Shown: positions 44,801 to 56,526, counted from the first letter of the stretch. The stretch is DNA of 64,000 nt from Clytia hemisphaerica (GCA_902728285.1 CACVBU010000731.1:248001-312000), one strand, 5' to 3'. Notes: a model not told the origin generated them from the sequence alone. Translations and numbers: made by a program.

Positions 44801-47800
44801 ATTTGAGTCTGGTTTGTTTCCTTGATTTGGAGGTGAAGATGGATTTGTATCTGGTTTGTTTCCTTGATTTGGAGGTGAAGATGGATTTGTATCTGGTTTG
44901 TTTCCTTGATTTGGAGGTGAAGATGGATTTAAGTCTGGTTTGTTTCCTTGATTTGGAGGTGAAGATGGATTTGTATCTGGTTTGTTTCCTTGATTTGGAG
45001 GTGAAGATGGATTTGTATCTGGTTTGTTTCCTTGATTTGGAGGTGAAGATGGATTTGTATCTGGTTTGTTTCCTTGATTTGGAGGTGAAGATGGATTTGT
45101 ATCTGGTTTGTTTCCTTGATTTGGAGGTGAAGATGGATTTGTATCTGGTTTGTTTCCTTGATTTGGAGGTGAAGATGGATTTGAGTCTGGTTTGTTTCCT
45201 TGATTTGGAGGTGAAGATGGATTTGTATCTGGTTTGTTTCCTTGATTTGGAGGTGAAGATGGATTTGTATCTGGTTTGTTTCCTTGATTTGGAGGTGAAG
45301 ATGGATTTAAGTCTGGTTTGTTTCCTTGATTTGGAGGTGAAGATGGATTTGTATCTGGTTTGTTTCCTTGATTTGGAGGTGAAGATGGATTTGTATCTGG
45401 TTTGTTTCCTTGATTTGGAGGTGAAGATGGATTTGTATCTGGTTTGTTTCCTTGATTTGGAGGTGAAGATGGATTTGTTTCTGGTTTGTTTCCTTGATTT
45501 GGAGGTGAAGATGGATTTGTATCTGGTTTGTTTCCTTGATTTGGAGGTGAAGATGGATTTGTATCTGGTTTGTTTCCTTGATTTGGAGGTGAAGATGGAT
45601 TTGTGTCTGGTTTGTTTCCTTGATTAGGAGGTGAAGATGGATTTGAGTCTGGTTTGTTTCCTTGATTTGGAGGTGAAGATGGATTTGTATCTGGTTTGTT
45701 TCCTTGATTTGGAGGTGAAGATGGATTTGTATCTGGTTTGTTTCCTTGATTTGGAGGTGAAGATGGATTTGTATCTGGTTTGTTTCCTTGATTTGGAGGT
45801 GAAGATGGATTTGTATCTGGTTTGTTTCCTTGATTTGGAGGTGAAGATGGATTTGTATCTGGTTTGTTTCCTTGATTTGGAGGTGAAGATGGATTTGTAT
45901 CTGGTTTGTTTCCTTGATTTGGAGGTGAAGATGGATTTGTATCTGGTTTGTTTCCTTGATTTGGAGGTGAAGATGGATTTGTATCTGGTTTGTTTCCTTG
46001 ATTTGGAGGTGAAGATGGATTTGTATCTGGTTTGTTTCCTTGATTTGGAGGTGAAGATGGATTTGTATCTGGTTTGTTTCCTTGATTTGGAGGTGAAGAT
46101 GGATTTGTATCTGGTTTGTTTCCTTGATTTGGAGGTGAAGATGGATTTGTATCTGGTTTGTTTCCTTGATTTGGAGGTGAAGATGGATTTGTATCTGGTT
46201 TGTTTCCTTGATTTGGAGGTGAAGATGGATTTGTATCTGGTTTGTTTCCTTGATTTGGAGGTGAAGATGGATTTGTATCTGGTTTGTTTCCTTGATTTGG
46301 AGGTGAAGATGGATTTGTATCTGGTTTGTTTCCTTGATTTGGAGGTGAAGATGGATTTGTATCTGGTTTGTTTCCTTGATTTGGAGGTGAAGATGGATTT
46401 GTATCTGGTTTGTTTCCTTGATTTGGAGGTGAAGATGGATTTGTATCTGGTTTGTTTCCTTGATTTGGAGGTGAAGATGGATTTGTATCTGGTTTGTTTC
46501 CTTGATTTGGAGGTGAAGATGGATTTGTATCTGGTTTGTTTCCTTGATTTGGAGGTGAAGATGGATTTGTATCTGGTTTGTTTCCTTGATTTGGAGGTGA
46601 AGATGGATTTGTATCTGGTTTGTTTCCTTGATTTGGAGGTGAAGATGGATTTGTATCTGGTTTGTTTCCTTGATTTGGAGGTGAAGATGGATTTGTATCT
46701 GGTTTGTTTCCTTGATTTGGAGGTGAAGATGGATTTGTATCTGGTTTGTTTCCTTGATTTGGAGGTGAAGATGGATTTGTATCTGGTTTGTTTCCTTGAT
46801 TTGGAGGTGAAGATGGATTTGTATCTGGTTTGTTTCCTTGATTTGGAGGTGAAGATGGATTTGTATCTGGTTTGTTTCCTTGATTTGGAGGTGAAGATGG
46901 ATTTGTATCTGGTTTGTTTCCTTGATTTGGAGGTGAAGATGGATTTGTATCTGGTTTGTTTCCTTGATTTGGAGGTGAAGATGGATTTGTATCTGGTTTG
47001 TTTCCTTGATTTGGAGGTGAAGATGGATTTGTATCTGGTTTGTTTCCTTGATTTGGAGGTGAAGATGGATTTGTATCTGGTTTGTTTCCTTGATTTGGAG
47101 GTGAAGATGGATTTGTATCTGGTTTGTTTCCTTGATTTGGAGGTGAAGATGGATTTGTATCTGGTTTGTTTCCTTGATTTGGAGGTGAAGATGGATTTGT
47201 ATCTGGTTTGTTTCCTTGATTTGGAGGTGAAGATGGATTTGTATCTGGTTTGTTTCCTTGATTTGGAGGTGAAGATGGATTTGTATCTGGTTTGTTTCCT
47301 TGATTTGGAGGTGAAGATGGATTTGTATCTGGTTTGTTTCCTTGATTTGGAGGTGAAGATGGATTTGTATCTGGTTTGTTTCCTTGATTTGGAGGTGAAG
47401 ATGGATTTGTATCTGGTTTGTTTCCTTGATTTGGAGGTGAAGATGGATTTGTATCTGGTTTGTTTCCTTGATTTGGAGGTGAAGATGGATTTGTATCTGG
47501 TTTGTTTCCTTGATTTGGAGGTGAAGATGGATTTGTATCTGGTTTGTTTCCTTGATTTGGAGGTGAAGATGGATTTGTATCTGGTTTGTTTCCTTGATTT
47601 GGAGGTGAAGATGGATTTGTATCTGGTTTGTTTCCTTGATTTGGAGGTGAAGATGGATTTGTATCTGGTTTGTTTCCTTGATTTGGAGGTGAAGATGGAT
47701 TTGTATCTGGTTTGTTTCCTTGATTTGGAGGTGAAGATGGATTTGTATCTGGTTTGTTTCCTTGATTTGGAGGTGAAGATGGATTTGTATCTGGTTTGTT

Positions 47801-50800
47801 TCCTTGATTTGGAGGTGAAGATGGATTTGTATCTGGTTTGTTTCCTTGATTTGGAGGTGAAGATGGATTTGTATCTGGTTTGTTTCCTTGATTTGGAGGT
47901 GAAGATGGATTTGTATCTGGTTTGTTTCCTTGATTTGGAGGTGAAGATGGATTTGTATCTGGTTTGTTTCCTTGATTTGGAGGTGAAGATGGATTTGTAT
48001 CTGGTTTGTTTCCTTGATTTGGAGGTGAAGATGGATTTGTATCTGGTTTGTTTCCTTGATTGGAGGTGAAGATGGATTTGAGTCTGGTTTGTTTCCTTGA
48101 TTTGGAGGTGAAGATGGATTTGTATCTGGTTTGTTTCCTTGATTTGGAGGTGAAGATGGATTTGTATCTGGTTTGTTTCCTTGATTTGGAGGTGAAGATG
48201 GATTTGTATCTGGTTTGTTTCCTTGATTTGGAGGTGAAGATGGATTTGTATCTGGTTTGTTTCCTTGATTTGGAGGTGAAGATGGATTTGTATCTGGTTT
48301 GTTTCCTTGATTTGGAGGTGAAGATGGATTTGTATCTGGTTTGTTTCCTTGATTGGAGGTGAAGATGGATTTGTATCTGGTTTGTTTCCTTGATTTGGAG
48401 GTGAAGATGGATTTGTATCTGGTTTGTTTCCTTGATTTGGAGGTGAAGATGGATTTGTATCTGGTTTGTTTCCTTGATTTGGAGGTGAAGATGGATTTGT
48501 ATCTGGTTTGTTTCCTTGATTTGGAGGTGAAGATGGATTTGAGTCTGGTTTGTTTCCTTGATTTGGAGGTGAAGATGGATTTGTATCTGGTTTGTTTCCT
48601 TGATTTGGAGGTGAAGATGGATTTGTATCTGGTTTGTTTCCTTGATTTGGAGGTGAAGATGGATTTGTATCTGGTTTGTTTCCTTGATTTGGAGGTGAAG
48701 ATGGATTTGTATCTGGTTTGTTTCCTTGATTTGGAGGTGAAGATGGATTTGTATCTGGTTTGTTTCCTTGATTTGGAGGTGAAGATGGATTTGTATCTGG
48801 TTTGTTTCCTTGATTTGGAGGTGAAGATGGATTTGTATCTGGTTTGTTTCCTTGATTTGGAGGTGAAGATGGATTTGTATCTGGTTTGTTTCCTTGATTT
48901 GGAGGTGAAGATGGATTTGTATCTGGTTTGTTTCCTTGATTTGGAGGTGAAGATGGATTTGTATCTGGTTTGTTTCCTTGATTTGGAGGTGAAGATGGAT
49001 TTGTATCTGGTTTGTTTCCTTGATTTGGAGGTGAAGATGGATTTGTATCTGGTTTGTTTCCTTGATTAGGAGGTGAAGATGGATTTGATCTGGTTTGTTT
49101 CCTTGATTTGGAGGTGAAGATGGATTTGTATCTGGTTTGTTTCCTTGATTTGGAGGTGAAGATGGATTTGTATCTGGTTTGTTTCCTTGATTTGGAGGTG
49201 AAGATGGATTTGTATCTGGTTTGTTTCCTTGATTTGGAGGTGAAGATGGATTTAAGTCTGGTTTGTTTCCTTGATTTGGAGGTGAAGATGGATTTGTATC
49301 TGGTTTGTTTCCTTGATTTGGAGGTGAAGATGGATTTGTATCTGGTTTGTTTCCTTGATTTGGAGGTGAAGATGGATTTGTATCTGGTTTGTTTCCTTGA
49401 TTTGGAGGTGAGATGGATTTGTATCTGTTTGTTTCCTTGATTTGGAGGTGAAGATGGATTTGTGTCTGGTTTGTTCCTTGATTTGGAGGTGAAGATGGAT
49501 TTGTATCTGGTTTGTTTCCTTGATTGGAGGTGAAGATGGATTGTGTCTGGTTTGTTTCCTTGATTAGGAGGTGAGATGGATTTGAGTCTGGTTGTTTCCT
49601 TGATTTGGAGGTGAAGATGGATTTGTATCTGGTTTGTTTCCTTGATTTGGAGGTGAAGATGGATTTGTATCTGGTTTGTTTCCTTGATTTGGAGGTGAAG
49701 ATGGATTTGTATCTGGTTTGTTTCCTTGATTTGGAGGTGAAGATGGATTTGTATCTGGTTTGTTTCCTTGATTTGGAGGTGAAGATGGATTTGTATCTGG
49801 TTTGTTTCCTTGATTTGGAGGTGAAGATGGATTTGTATCTGGTTTGTTTCCTTGATTTGGAGGTGAAGATGGATTTGTATCTGGTTTGTTTCTTGATTTG
49901 GAGGTGAAGATGGATTTGTATCTGGTTTGTTTCCTGATTTGGAGGTGAAGATGGATTTGTATCTGGTTTGTTTCCTTGATCTGGAGGTGAAGATGGATTT
50001 GTATCTGGTTTGTTTCCTTGATTTGGAGGTGAAGATGGATTTGTATCTGGTTTGTTTCCTTGATTTGGAGGTGAAGATGGATTTGTATCTGGTTTGTTTC
50101 CTTGATTTGGAGGCGAAGATGGATTTGTATCTGGTTTGTTTCTTTGATTTGGAGGTGAAGATGGATTTGAGTCTGGTTTGTTTCCTTGATTAGAAGGTGA
50201 ATCCGGACAAACTTGACAAAGGACATAGTTTTTCCTATTCTCATCCACATCTTTGTTGTCGTTGTCATTATAGTATTCGATTATTCTTTGAAGTCCTTTC
50301 CTAAAAATTAATTAATCAAAAGGAAATCTATTTAATTACAATCCATAAGGGCCTAGTATACTAATAACATGCTACCTTACAGTCGTTGTACTAGCCATAA
50401 CTTTCATTAAAGTGCCACCGTAGCAAAACGAACACATAGACTTGAATTTGCTTTCAAAAGGAATGGTATTAGCCCTTACACGTTACAGTAATTTTTGACT
50501 TCTTGTCTGATCTGAGACAAAATTCAGTTTTCAAATGCTCTGGACATGCTCTGAATATTCCACTTCCATCTCATGAAGATTTCCTCACAAGTGATTACAA
50601 TTATATGTCAATTATGAAAATAGAAAATTACATACTTTTTAAGAAAATCATCAAGAGTATTTTTTAATGAGGAGTCAAGTTGCTTTCTTGGAATCCCAAT
50701 CTTTGTATTAGGAATCTCAATAGATTGGTCAGAACACATGGATTTTGCTATCTTGAGTGAAACCTTTGACGTTAATCTGAATGCACAATCATTCCCTTGG

Positions 50801-52252
50801 TTGACGGATGTTTCATCTAAATAGAAAAGAAACTTTTGAGAAAGGGGGGGGGGGTTTCATGGTTGGCGGAGGAGCGGAATCGGCCCTTTTTTCAGACGGA
50901 GTGGCGGTATTTGGCGGAATTTGGCAAAAATTTAGACGGAATTACGGAAATTGGGTTCTCTGACGGAGACGGAAAATTAGACAATTTTAGTACGGAAAAA
51001 CGGAATTTAGCAAAAAAATTTGCGGAATTTCGGAATTAGTAAAAGATATTCAAAATTTGTGGAGTTTTAGACAAAAATATTGAATTTCAAAGGAATTTTC
51101 GGTGACGGAATTTTGGTTCAAATTAAGACGGTTTGACGGAAATTGGAGAACAATTTGGCGGAATTGCGGAATTGGGTACCCCCTGAAACCCCCTCCCGAG
51201 AAAGGTAATCGTGGTAAAAACAAGTAGAAAACGCACTTACTAAGACACCCCTGTATCAGTGACCCAGTTAATGGGTTAATTTTAAGCTTTGGAAATCAAT
51301 CAAAGTTATCGTATTAGTATATTAACTACTACTGTAAACGAATCCTTCTATTAAACGCCCCCCTCGAATAAATGGCACCTTTAGGAGGCAAAAGCTTTAA
51401 CCACTATAGGGTAAGATAGAGAACCTAGATAAGAATTGGGGAGAGTGATGTCAGTGATCCCATAGTTTAGGTTATTTAATTGGTTGCTTTTTGAAAATAT
51501 ATTTAAATTTCCGATTTAGCCACAGATTTGATTATATGCTTATGAAAAAGAAGAATTTTACCTTTATTGCACCCAGCTTTGCCGACATTAGTTAAAAAGT
51601 TAGAATTTGAAAGTTCACTAAACTTCTTTGCAGTAAATACATTCTTTTGATCTCCAGCAATGTCGATCAATTCTTTCTTGTCCACACCATTTCCCATACC
51701 GATCGATATGATTCTGATACCTTCAGCTCTTAATTCTCTGGCTACATCTCCAGGATCTTCACCTCCTCCAGTCTGGGTTCCATCTGTTAGCACAAACAAT
51801 ATTTTCTCCACGCCATCCCTGGCACCATTCTCAGCTGTGAATAATTGATTTTGTGCTAAGCGTAACGCTCTATCGATTCTTGTGTTTTCATTCATAAGTG
51901 CAATTTTATCAACTGCGCCAGTAAATGATTCGATTGTCGTATATTCGTTTAGTTTAATACTTAACTCGGCTTTTGCACTGAACGTAACAACGCCTGCCCT
52001 GGCTCCATTTTCAATATCAAATGAAGCAACCAAGGCACTGACAAATCTTTTTTCTTTGGCATAGTCACTTCTTATGCTTCCAGAAGAATCAAGAAGGAAA
52101 CCAATATCCACTCTTGAATTACATACAAAATTGTCTGCATGTGCTGGAGCTAAGAGAAAAAAAGATTTGATGAAAAATAATTCATAATTGAAAACAGTCT
52201 TTACTGGAAAATTGATGCTTGACATTATCAACAAAGCTAAAACACCTTCCAT
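41507..52252 (-). CDS. Giant secreted vWA / 14-residue repeat / C-type lectin protein
   Basis: Four exons, 51562-52252, 50636-50816, 42664-50300 and 41507-41822, join in phase. In order: hydrophobic N-terminus ending APAHA-D (likely signal peptide); von Willebrand A domain with a full metal site (D55-S57-S59, T123, D156); an unknown linker of about 90 residues with paired cysteines (CQVC); about 173 repeats of NPSSPPNQGNKPDT; then one C-type lectin domain. The assembled exon has 13 single-base deletions. With those counted back the protein is about 2,945 residues and the phase fits exactly. The Pro/Asn/Ser repeat is probably an extended stalk between an adhesion domain and a lectin. I know no named family with this layout. 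Possible roles are extracellular matrix, nematocyst or mucus adhesion, or immune recognition; none is shown. Confidence 0.85.
42180..42622. mobile_element. MITE with CTTTAGGCGTACAAACTTTC ends, TA-flanked
   Basis: Inverted ends of over 30 bp, TA on each side. The interior is full of TTTCGCGAA words. It lies in the last intron of the giant lectin gene. Confidence 0.88.
42664..50300 (-). CDS. Giant repeat exon with N-terminal half of the lectin domain
   Basis: The exon enters after TTTTTAG with GLQRIIEYYNDNDNKDVDEN and CQVCPDSPSNQG. It runs through the whole repeat array, then leaves it in the same frame via EPEDGSLDVDDSVAPAPLPV into SSCTMGEKLNFEMAYQFCRR, the start of the lectin domain. The canonical frame is present at both ends. 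Its length of 7,637 misses the required phase, but 7,637 plus 13 fits. Confidence 0.85.
42930..50195 (-). repeat. 42-bp coding minisatellite, about 173 units
   Basis: The unit encodes NPSSPPNQGNKPDT. Most units are identical at DNA level, especially from about 45.7 to 48.04 kb where some 56 units are the same. Variant units change the Thr codon to Ser, Leu, Glu or Ala. The unit has no stop codon in any of the three minus frames, and in one plus frame. Confidence 0.97.
50636..50816 (-). CDS. Linker exon of the giant protein
   Basis: Acceptor ATTTAG, donor GTATGT. Encodes about 60 residues (DETSVNQGNDCAFRLTSKVS then KSMCSDQSIEIPNTKIGI) with two cysteines. No family recognised. Phase 1 in and phase 2 out match its neighbours. 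Confidence 0.75.
50846..51197. mobile_element. hAT-type element with poly-G/TTTCA ends
   Basis: G-run then GGGTTTCA at left; TGAAACCCCCTCCC at right. Perfect 8-bp duplication GAGAAAGG. The interior has GCGGAATTTGG/GACGGAAT words. It lies in an intron of the giant lectin gene. Confidence 0.8.
51562..52252 (-). CDS. First exon of the giant protein: signal region and vWA domain
   Basis: Encodes 230 residues. VDIGFLLDSSGSIRSDYAKE opens the domain and FVLTDGTQTGGGEDPGD carries the last metal-site Asp. The region ahead of APAHA has two hydrophobic pieces. An intron-like GTAAAG...CTCTTAG (55 bases) lies within, but removing it breaks the frame, so I keep it coding. The donor is GTAAAA after GCAATAAAG. 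Confidence 0.88.
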
Positions 52253-52695
52253 TTTAAATTAAATATTATTAGCAAGTAGCTTTCGCTATGATACTCCCGA
52301 TGACAGGCATTTGACAGTGATTGATTGAAATTCAGAAAAGACGAAATGCCGTGTTTATTTTTGTCAGAAACACAAGTAATATTGCAAAGTATTCAATTTT
52401 TCTCAGCCATAGCTTGCACTAAACATGCCCCCTTTAATAGATACCTTATAAAGCTTGAATTACAAAGATTTTCATGTTTTATAGGCAGGGTCTTGGAATA
52501 GTCTTCAGGAAATATTTAGAATGACTTTCTTCTCAAAAGCATTTTCTTTGAAACAACAACAACAAAAATAAAAATAACAAACATATCAAAACATGAATTT
52601 ATAATTCCCAAGACTATATTTTGACAATGATATAATTTTCAGCTACGTTGTTGTCTATATCGTAATGTATTATTGTTTGGTAAAGAAAACAGTGG
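52253..52695 (-). promoter_or_regulatory. Upstream region of the giant lectin gene
   Basis: TTTATAAG on the minus strand (about 52447) is a possible TATA box some 190 bases before the ATG. A hAT-type MITE ends this region 443 bases upstream. Confidence 0.3.
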
Positions 52696-52984
52696 CCCGG
52701 GGGGGGTACTAGGGCAAAATGGGTTACGGGGATGCTCCGCTGGTCAGGGTACCTTTTTTAACCTCCACGAGTCCCAGGTAGGGTCGCAAAAACACCAAAA
52801 TAGAAAAATCAGTCCCTCGTAGGGTGCCTATTTTTGGAAAATTTGGGGAAAAAGTAGAAAATTTAGCAATTTCAGTCCCATTCAGGGTCACTTTTTTCGC
52901 AAATTTCGAGTCCCACGTAGGGTCCATTTTTCGAACCTCAGCGGAGCACCCCCGTCGGTCGACAAGGGTAGTACCCCCCCCGGG
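52696..52984. mobile_element. hAT-type MITE with poly-G/poly-C ends, copy 3 (reversed)
   Basis: Same element as at 20.3 and 26.2 kb, in the opposite orientation, flanked by the perfect 8-bp duplication AACAGTGG. It lies upstream of the giant lectin gene. Confidence 0.93.
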
Positions 52985-54118
52985 AACAGTGGGTACAGAA
53001 GCATTCCAAAACCAAAATGATTCAAAATACAACCAGACAACAGGAACATAACATGAAATGTCCTTCAGGAATTTCTCCAACAAAAGGAGTGTTAATGTCA
53101 AGTTTGTGTACCGTCAACTGGGATTACTTGAGATAAAATGGGACATACTGCTTTCTGGTCAGCTTTTTCTCTCTATCGTCACATCCTCTTCAACAACAAA
53201 CAGATTTCCATGATTCTTGGACAGTACAAAAAAGATGATTCTGTGGAGGTTCGGTTAAAATGGTTGCTGTTTTGGTGTCCCATTGCACAAACATTGCTCA
53301 GCTCCATTAAAAACGCAGACAATTCATTCCAATTCTTGTTCAACATTTTGAAGTCAAAACTCTTGTGTCATTAAAATGTATATTAAAATAAAGTTTGATG
53401 ATTGGTTGAACAGCTGCTATCTTTGTGTGCAAACTCAGCGTTTTTGAAGCAGCGATTCAGACCTCGTAAAAACATATAATGTCAATCTGGCTTTAAAGCA
53501 GTTGACGGTACATCCAACGTGTAAAACTACTTTAATGGTTAATATGGTATTTGTCATGGTGAATGAACGCAGGCTGGAAGGCAAAACCATAAAGCTGAAA
53601 TAGAAATAGAGAAGAAGAAACTGTCATTAGATAATTTGTAATAAATATCCAGGTGATGTCAAACTGTTTGATTACCGTGAAACAGGGTAATCACTGGAGG
53701 GAAACTGGTATCGCCTCCAAATAGTAGAGCTTTCTGGTAATAAAATTGTAAAAATTCAAAAGTCAAAAACATTTAATTTATATTTTAGCTTAGACAAAGT
53801 CCAGACCAAGAAAGGTCTGCAGTTTGGAGGCAATGTAAAGTTTCCCTCAAATTATGCAAATTACCCTTTTTCACTTCATGGGTACCAATCTAATCTAACA
53901 CTATCAAACGATAGGTGTTAAAGTACAAATTACCGCAACCAGACTTGACTTTTCGAAACTAAAAGATTCTGGTAAAGTTGAATTACTGTTCGAACGACCC
54001 TGCCGATTCCCCGGACTCCAGAGATTTTCTTGTTGCGTGTCCAAGGATTTTAACATTACTTTTTGAGACTTACCCCGGACTGAACTCGTGGTCTGCAAGA
54101 CGTACTTAAACAATATTC
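52985..54118. other. Intergenic; no gene seen
   Basis: Short open frames only, none with coding features. Confidence 0.35.
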
Positions 54119-54452
54119 CTTTAGGCGATCGCGACGGACTATTGAATAAGTGTTTCCACCAGCAATAATTATTAGCATACCTAATTCCACCAGCTTAAAT
54201 TATGATACCTCCATACTTCAGTAGATGCAAGTGAAACCAGCTGGAAATTGGATATTACCTACAGATAAGATTGTTCAAATTGGCACGCTAACAACTCTCT
54301 CGAAGTAGCACACGGTAATGTTGCAAATTTTCCATTTATACAACTAATTTTCTGTAATACAGAACAAATGATTTCCGGCCCACACATCTTGGGGTAAGTA
54401 ATTTATGCTGGTGGAGTTACTTATTCAATAGACCGTCGCAATCGCCTAAAGG
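54119..54452. mobile_element. MITE with CCTTTAGGCGAT ends
   Basis: Inverted ends of about 40 bp: CCTTTAGGCGATCGCGACGG, then ATTGAATAAGT and CCACC, with the complement at right. Few mismatches. Confidence 0.75.
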
Positions 54453-54551
54453 ACTAGGTATCAGATGATCAATTTCACCATCCCTATTCTGCACGGTTTC
54501 ATGCAAACTTAGTCGACAGTGCGTTAACTCGTGACAACACGTTCACTTATC

Positions 54552-55185
54552 CAGCCGTCAGTGTAGACCTAACTCGTCACACAAAAATTACGAGAAAAGG
54601 AATGTTTGGACTTTGTACCCTATGCTGCACTCAAGCACTTAAGCCAAAGTCCTGCAAAAGCGGGACAAAAATCAGTCTTTTGAAGTTTGCAAAAAAACGC
54701 CACATAGAAGATCTTTCAAATTCAGTATGTGAATAGAGCAGTAAAAAATACAACTTTTCTATTTTTCCTTTTTTTTGCAAAAGTTCTAGGAATGAAAATA
54801 AAGGGATAATGATAATTGAATACTATCCATTGATGACCTGCGGCAATATCGTAAAGCTAGAATCGCTTCGCGTGCTCTTCGCTTGAGAAAATGATTGACA
54901 GATTGAAGTTTTTCACCCACGCAGGAGTTCGCGGAGCGTTCTCGGCTCAATCCTCGGACCGCGCTAAAAATGGTAGACTGAGCTGTGATAGATCATTTCG
55001 ATGGAAGTTAGTTGGAATGTTTACAAGGCTCTTGACAGAAAATCGTTTGTTTTATTGTCAATGATGACAGTGCGGTTATTAACTTTGTTATATCTGACAA
55101 ATTGATGTTTATAGTTTTGATTCCCATTGAAGAATCATATTCTGGTTTTCATGTTATTAGATGCTGTTTTAGAGCTTTAGGTCTA
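54552..55185. repeat. Dispersed 0.65-kb repeat with inverted ends, copy 2
   Basis: Second copy of the 18.74-kb repeat, with a few small deletions. The left end AGTGTAGACCTAA is inverted at right (TTTAGGTCTACA). Confidence 0.75.
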
Positions 55186-55444
55186 CATGGCCGTGTGGTT
55201 CACTTATCTGGCAGCGCAATTTGTTTGTACGTCTGGGGATAGAAATATTTCTTTCGTTCGACAGGGTCGTCTTTGATCAGGTTCAGTAACCAAACACCTA
55301 TAGTTTGATTCTGTTTGATAGTTCAATTACGAAAATTTGGATCAATTGAATTCAATTGACATCGTCTGGAGATAAACAGAAGGTTGTTAATGGTGGTATG
55401 CAAAGTTTTTTCCAATTTCTGTAAAGTACCTAACTGACAGTAAA

Positions 55445-55884
55445 CCAGACGTCCGCGCTCGATAGGATCAATCATTGGAATGGCTCGATGACGGATCGAT
55501 ATGTGATCGATGGATTACTTAACGATCCGGATAGGAGATTGATGACGATGGAGGATCGATACTCAAAATTTCTTATGATTAGTTATCGATTATTTATCGA
55601 TCTATCATCGATCTTTTATCGATCTTATCTACCCTATCCACTCATACTTGATTTACGATTGATAACAAATTGATTAACGATCGATGACGAATCGATTAAC
55701 AGATGACGAATCGATTTATAACGATCGATGACGAATCGATATACTCGATTGAAATACTAGCTTGATAATGGATCAACGAAGGATCGATACTTAAGACTTT
55801 TTAATGGCAGATAATCCATCGATCACATATCGATCCGTCATCGAGCCGTCCCGATGATCGATCCTATCGAGCGCGGACGTCTGG
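55445..55884. mobile_element. Fold-back element with about 65-bp inverted ends and ATCGAT-rich core
   Basis: Begins CCAGACGTCCGCGCTCGATA and ends with its complement. Pairing continues through GGCTCGATGACGGATCGATA. Flanked by AGTAAA on both sides. The core is an unusual run of ATCGAT/GATCGATGACGAATCG words. Confidence 0.85.
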
Positions 55885-56177
55885 AGTAAAGTAACTGACA
55901 GACTACTGATGCCTGATTATACAACAAGGATACAAAGCAAAAAGAAATTCTTTAAAATAATTTTCAATCATACATCCTATCTGAAACCTTACTTTTGATA
56001 AAATAGTATTATACTTACTATCAAAGTTGCAGAGAACAGTATAGTATATGGGATTATACCTTCTACTTTCTGAAACCAACTCGTCCCAAGTTGCTTCGTT
56101 GCTTTTTGTTGTTGTATTCCAAGCTATGACTTTGGAGCGCTAAAGACGCTAAATTTCTGTTCACGCGGTGTTGTTGT

Positions 56178-56479
56178 CACAGATATCTAAGCCCGAAGGG
56201 CTAGATTTGCAACTTTAAGCTTTCTCCAGCAAAAAAAAGTGAAGCAAAAATTTGACTTTTTAAATTTCGTGCCGATGGATAGGATCTAGCATTTTAATTG
56301 TTTTCGGAGCGCGAGATCAAAAAACGTAGGCGACAAACGCTATTTCACATCTCTCAAACCGGTGAAATTGCATATTTTAGTCACGTGACTCTGGTAGGAA
56401 ATCCTTCCAAACCAAAGATGAGCTTCACTTTTTGATAAAAGCCGCAAATCTAGCCCTTCGAGCTTTACAGATATCTGTG
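56178..56479. mobile_element. MITE with CACAGATATCT ends and AAGCCCGAAGGGCTAGA arms
   Basis: Left CACAGATATCTAAGCCCGAA and on through GGGCTAGATTTGC is inverted at right. Flanked by directly repeated 45-bp stretches (CCAAGC.ATGACTTTGG.GCGC) at 56105 and 56480. Confidence 0.75.
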
Positions 56480-56526
56480 GTTGTTGTTTTCCAAGCTTTG
56501 ACTTTGGGGCGCCAAAAACGCAAAAT

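Noticed and set aside
43777-50193. Plus-strand open frames of up to 812 residues reading MDLYLVCFLDLEVK repeats
   Set aside because: They are the antisense reading of the 42-bp coding minisatellite. The minus strand carries the signal peptide, vWA and lectin exons in matching phase.
42905-50195. CRISPR array
   Set aside because: Units are contiguous, coding and without spacers, in a eukaryotic gene.
43628-50248. A single uninterrupted 2206-residue minus-strand protein
   Set aside because: It passes through three frames because of one-base deletions and ends at a stop only after the last shift. The real frame is NPSSPPNQ throughout.
52145-52205. 55-base intron (GTAAAG...CTCTTAG) in the vWA exon
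   Set aside because: Removing it puts the vWA domain out of frame, whatever the intron length. Kept as coding with an uncertain N-terminus.
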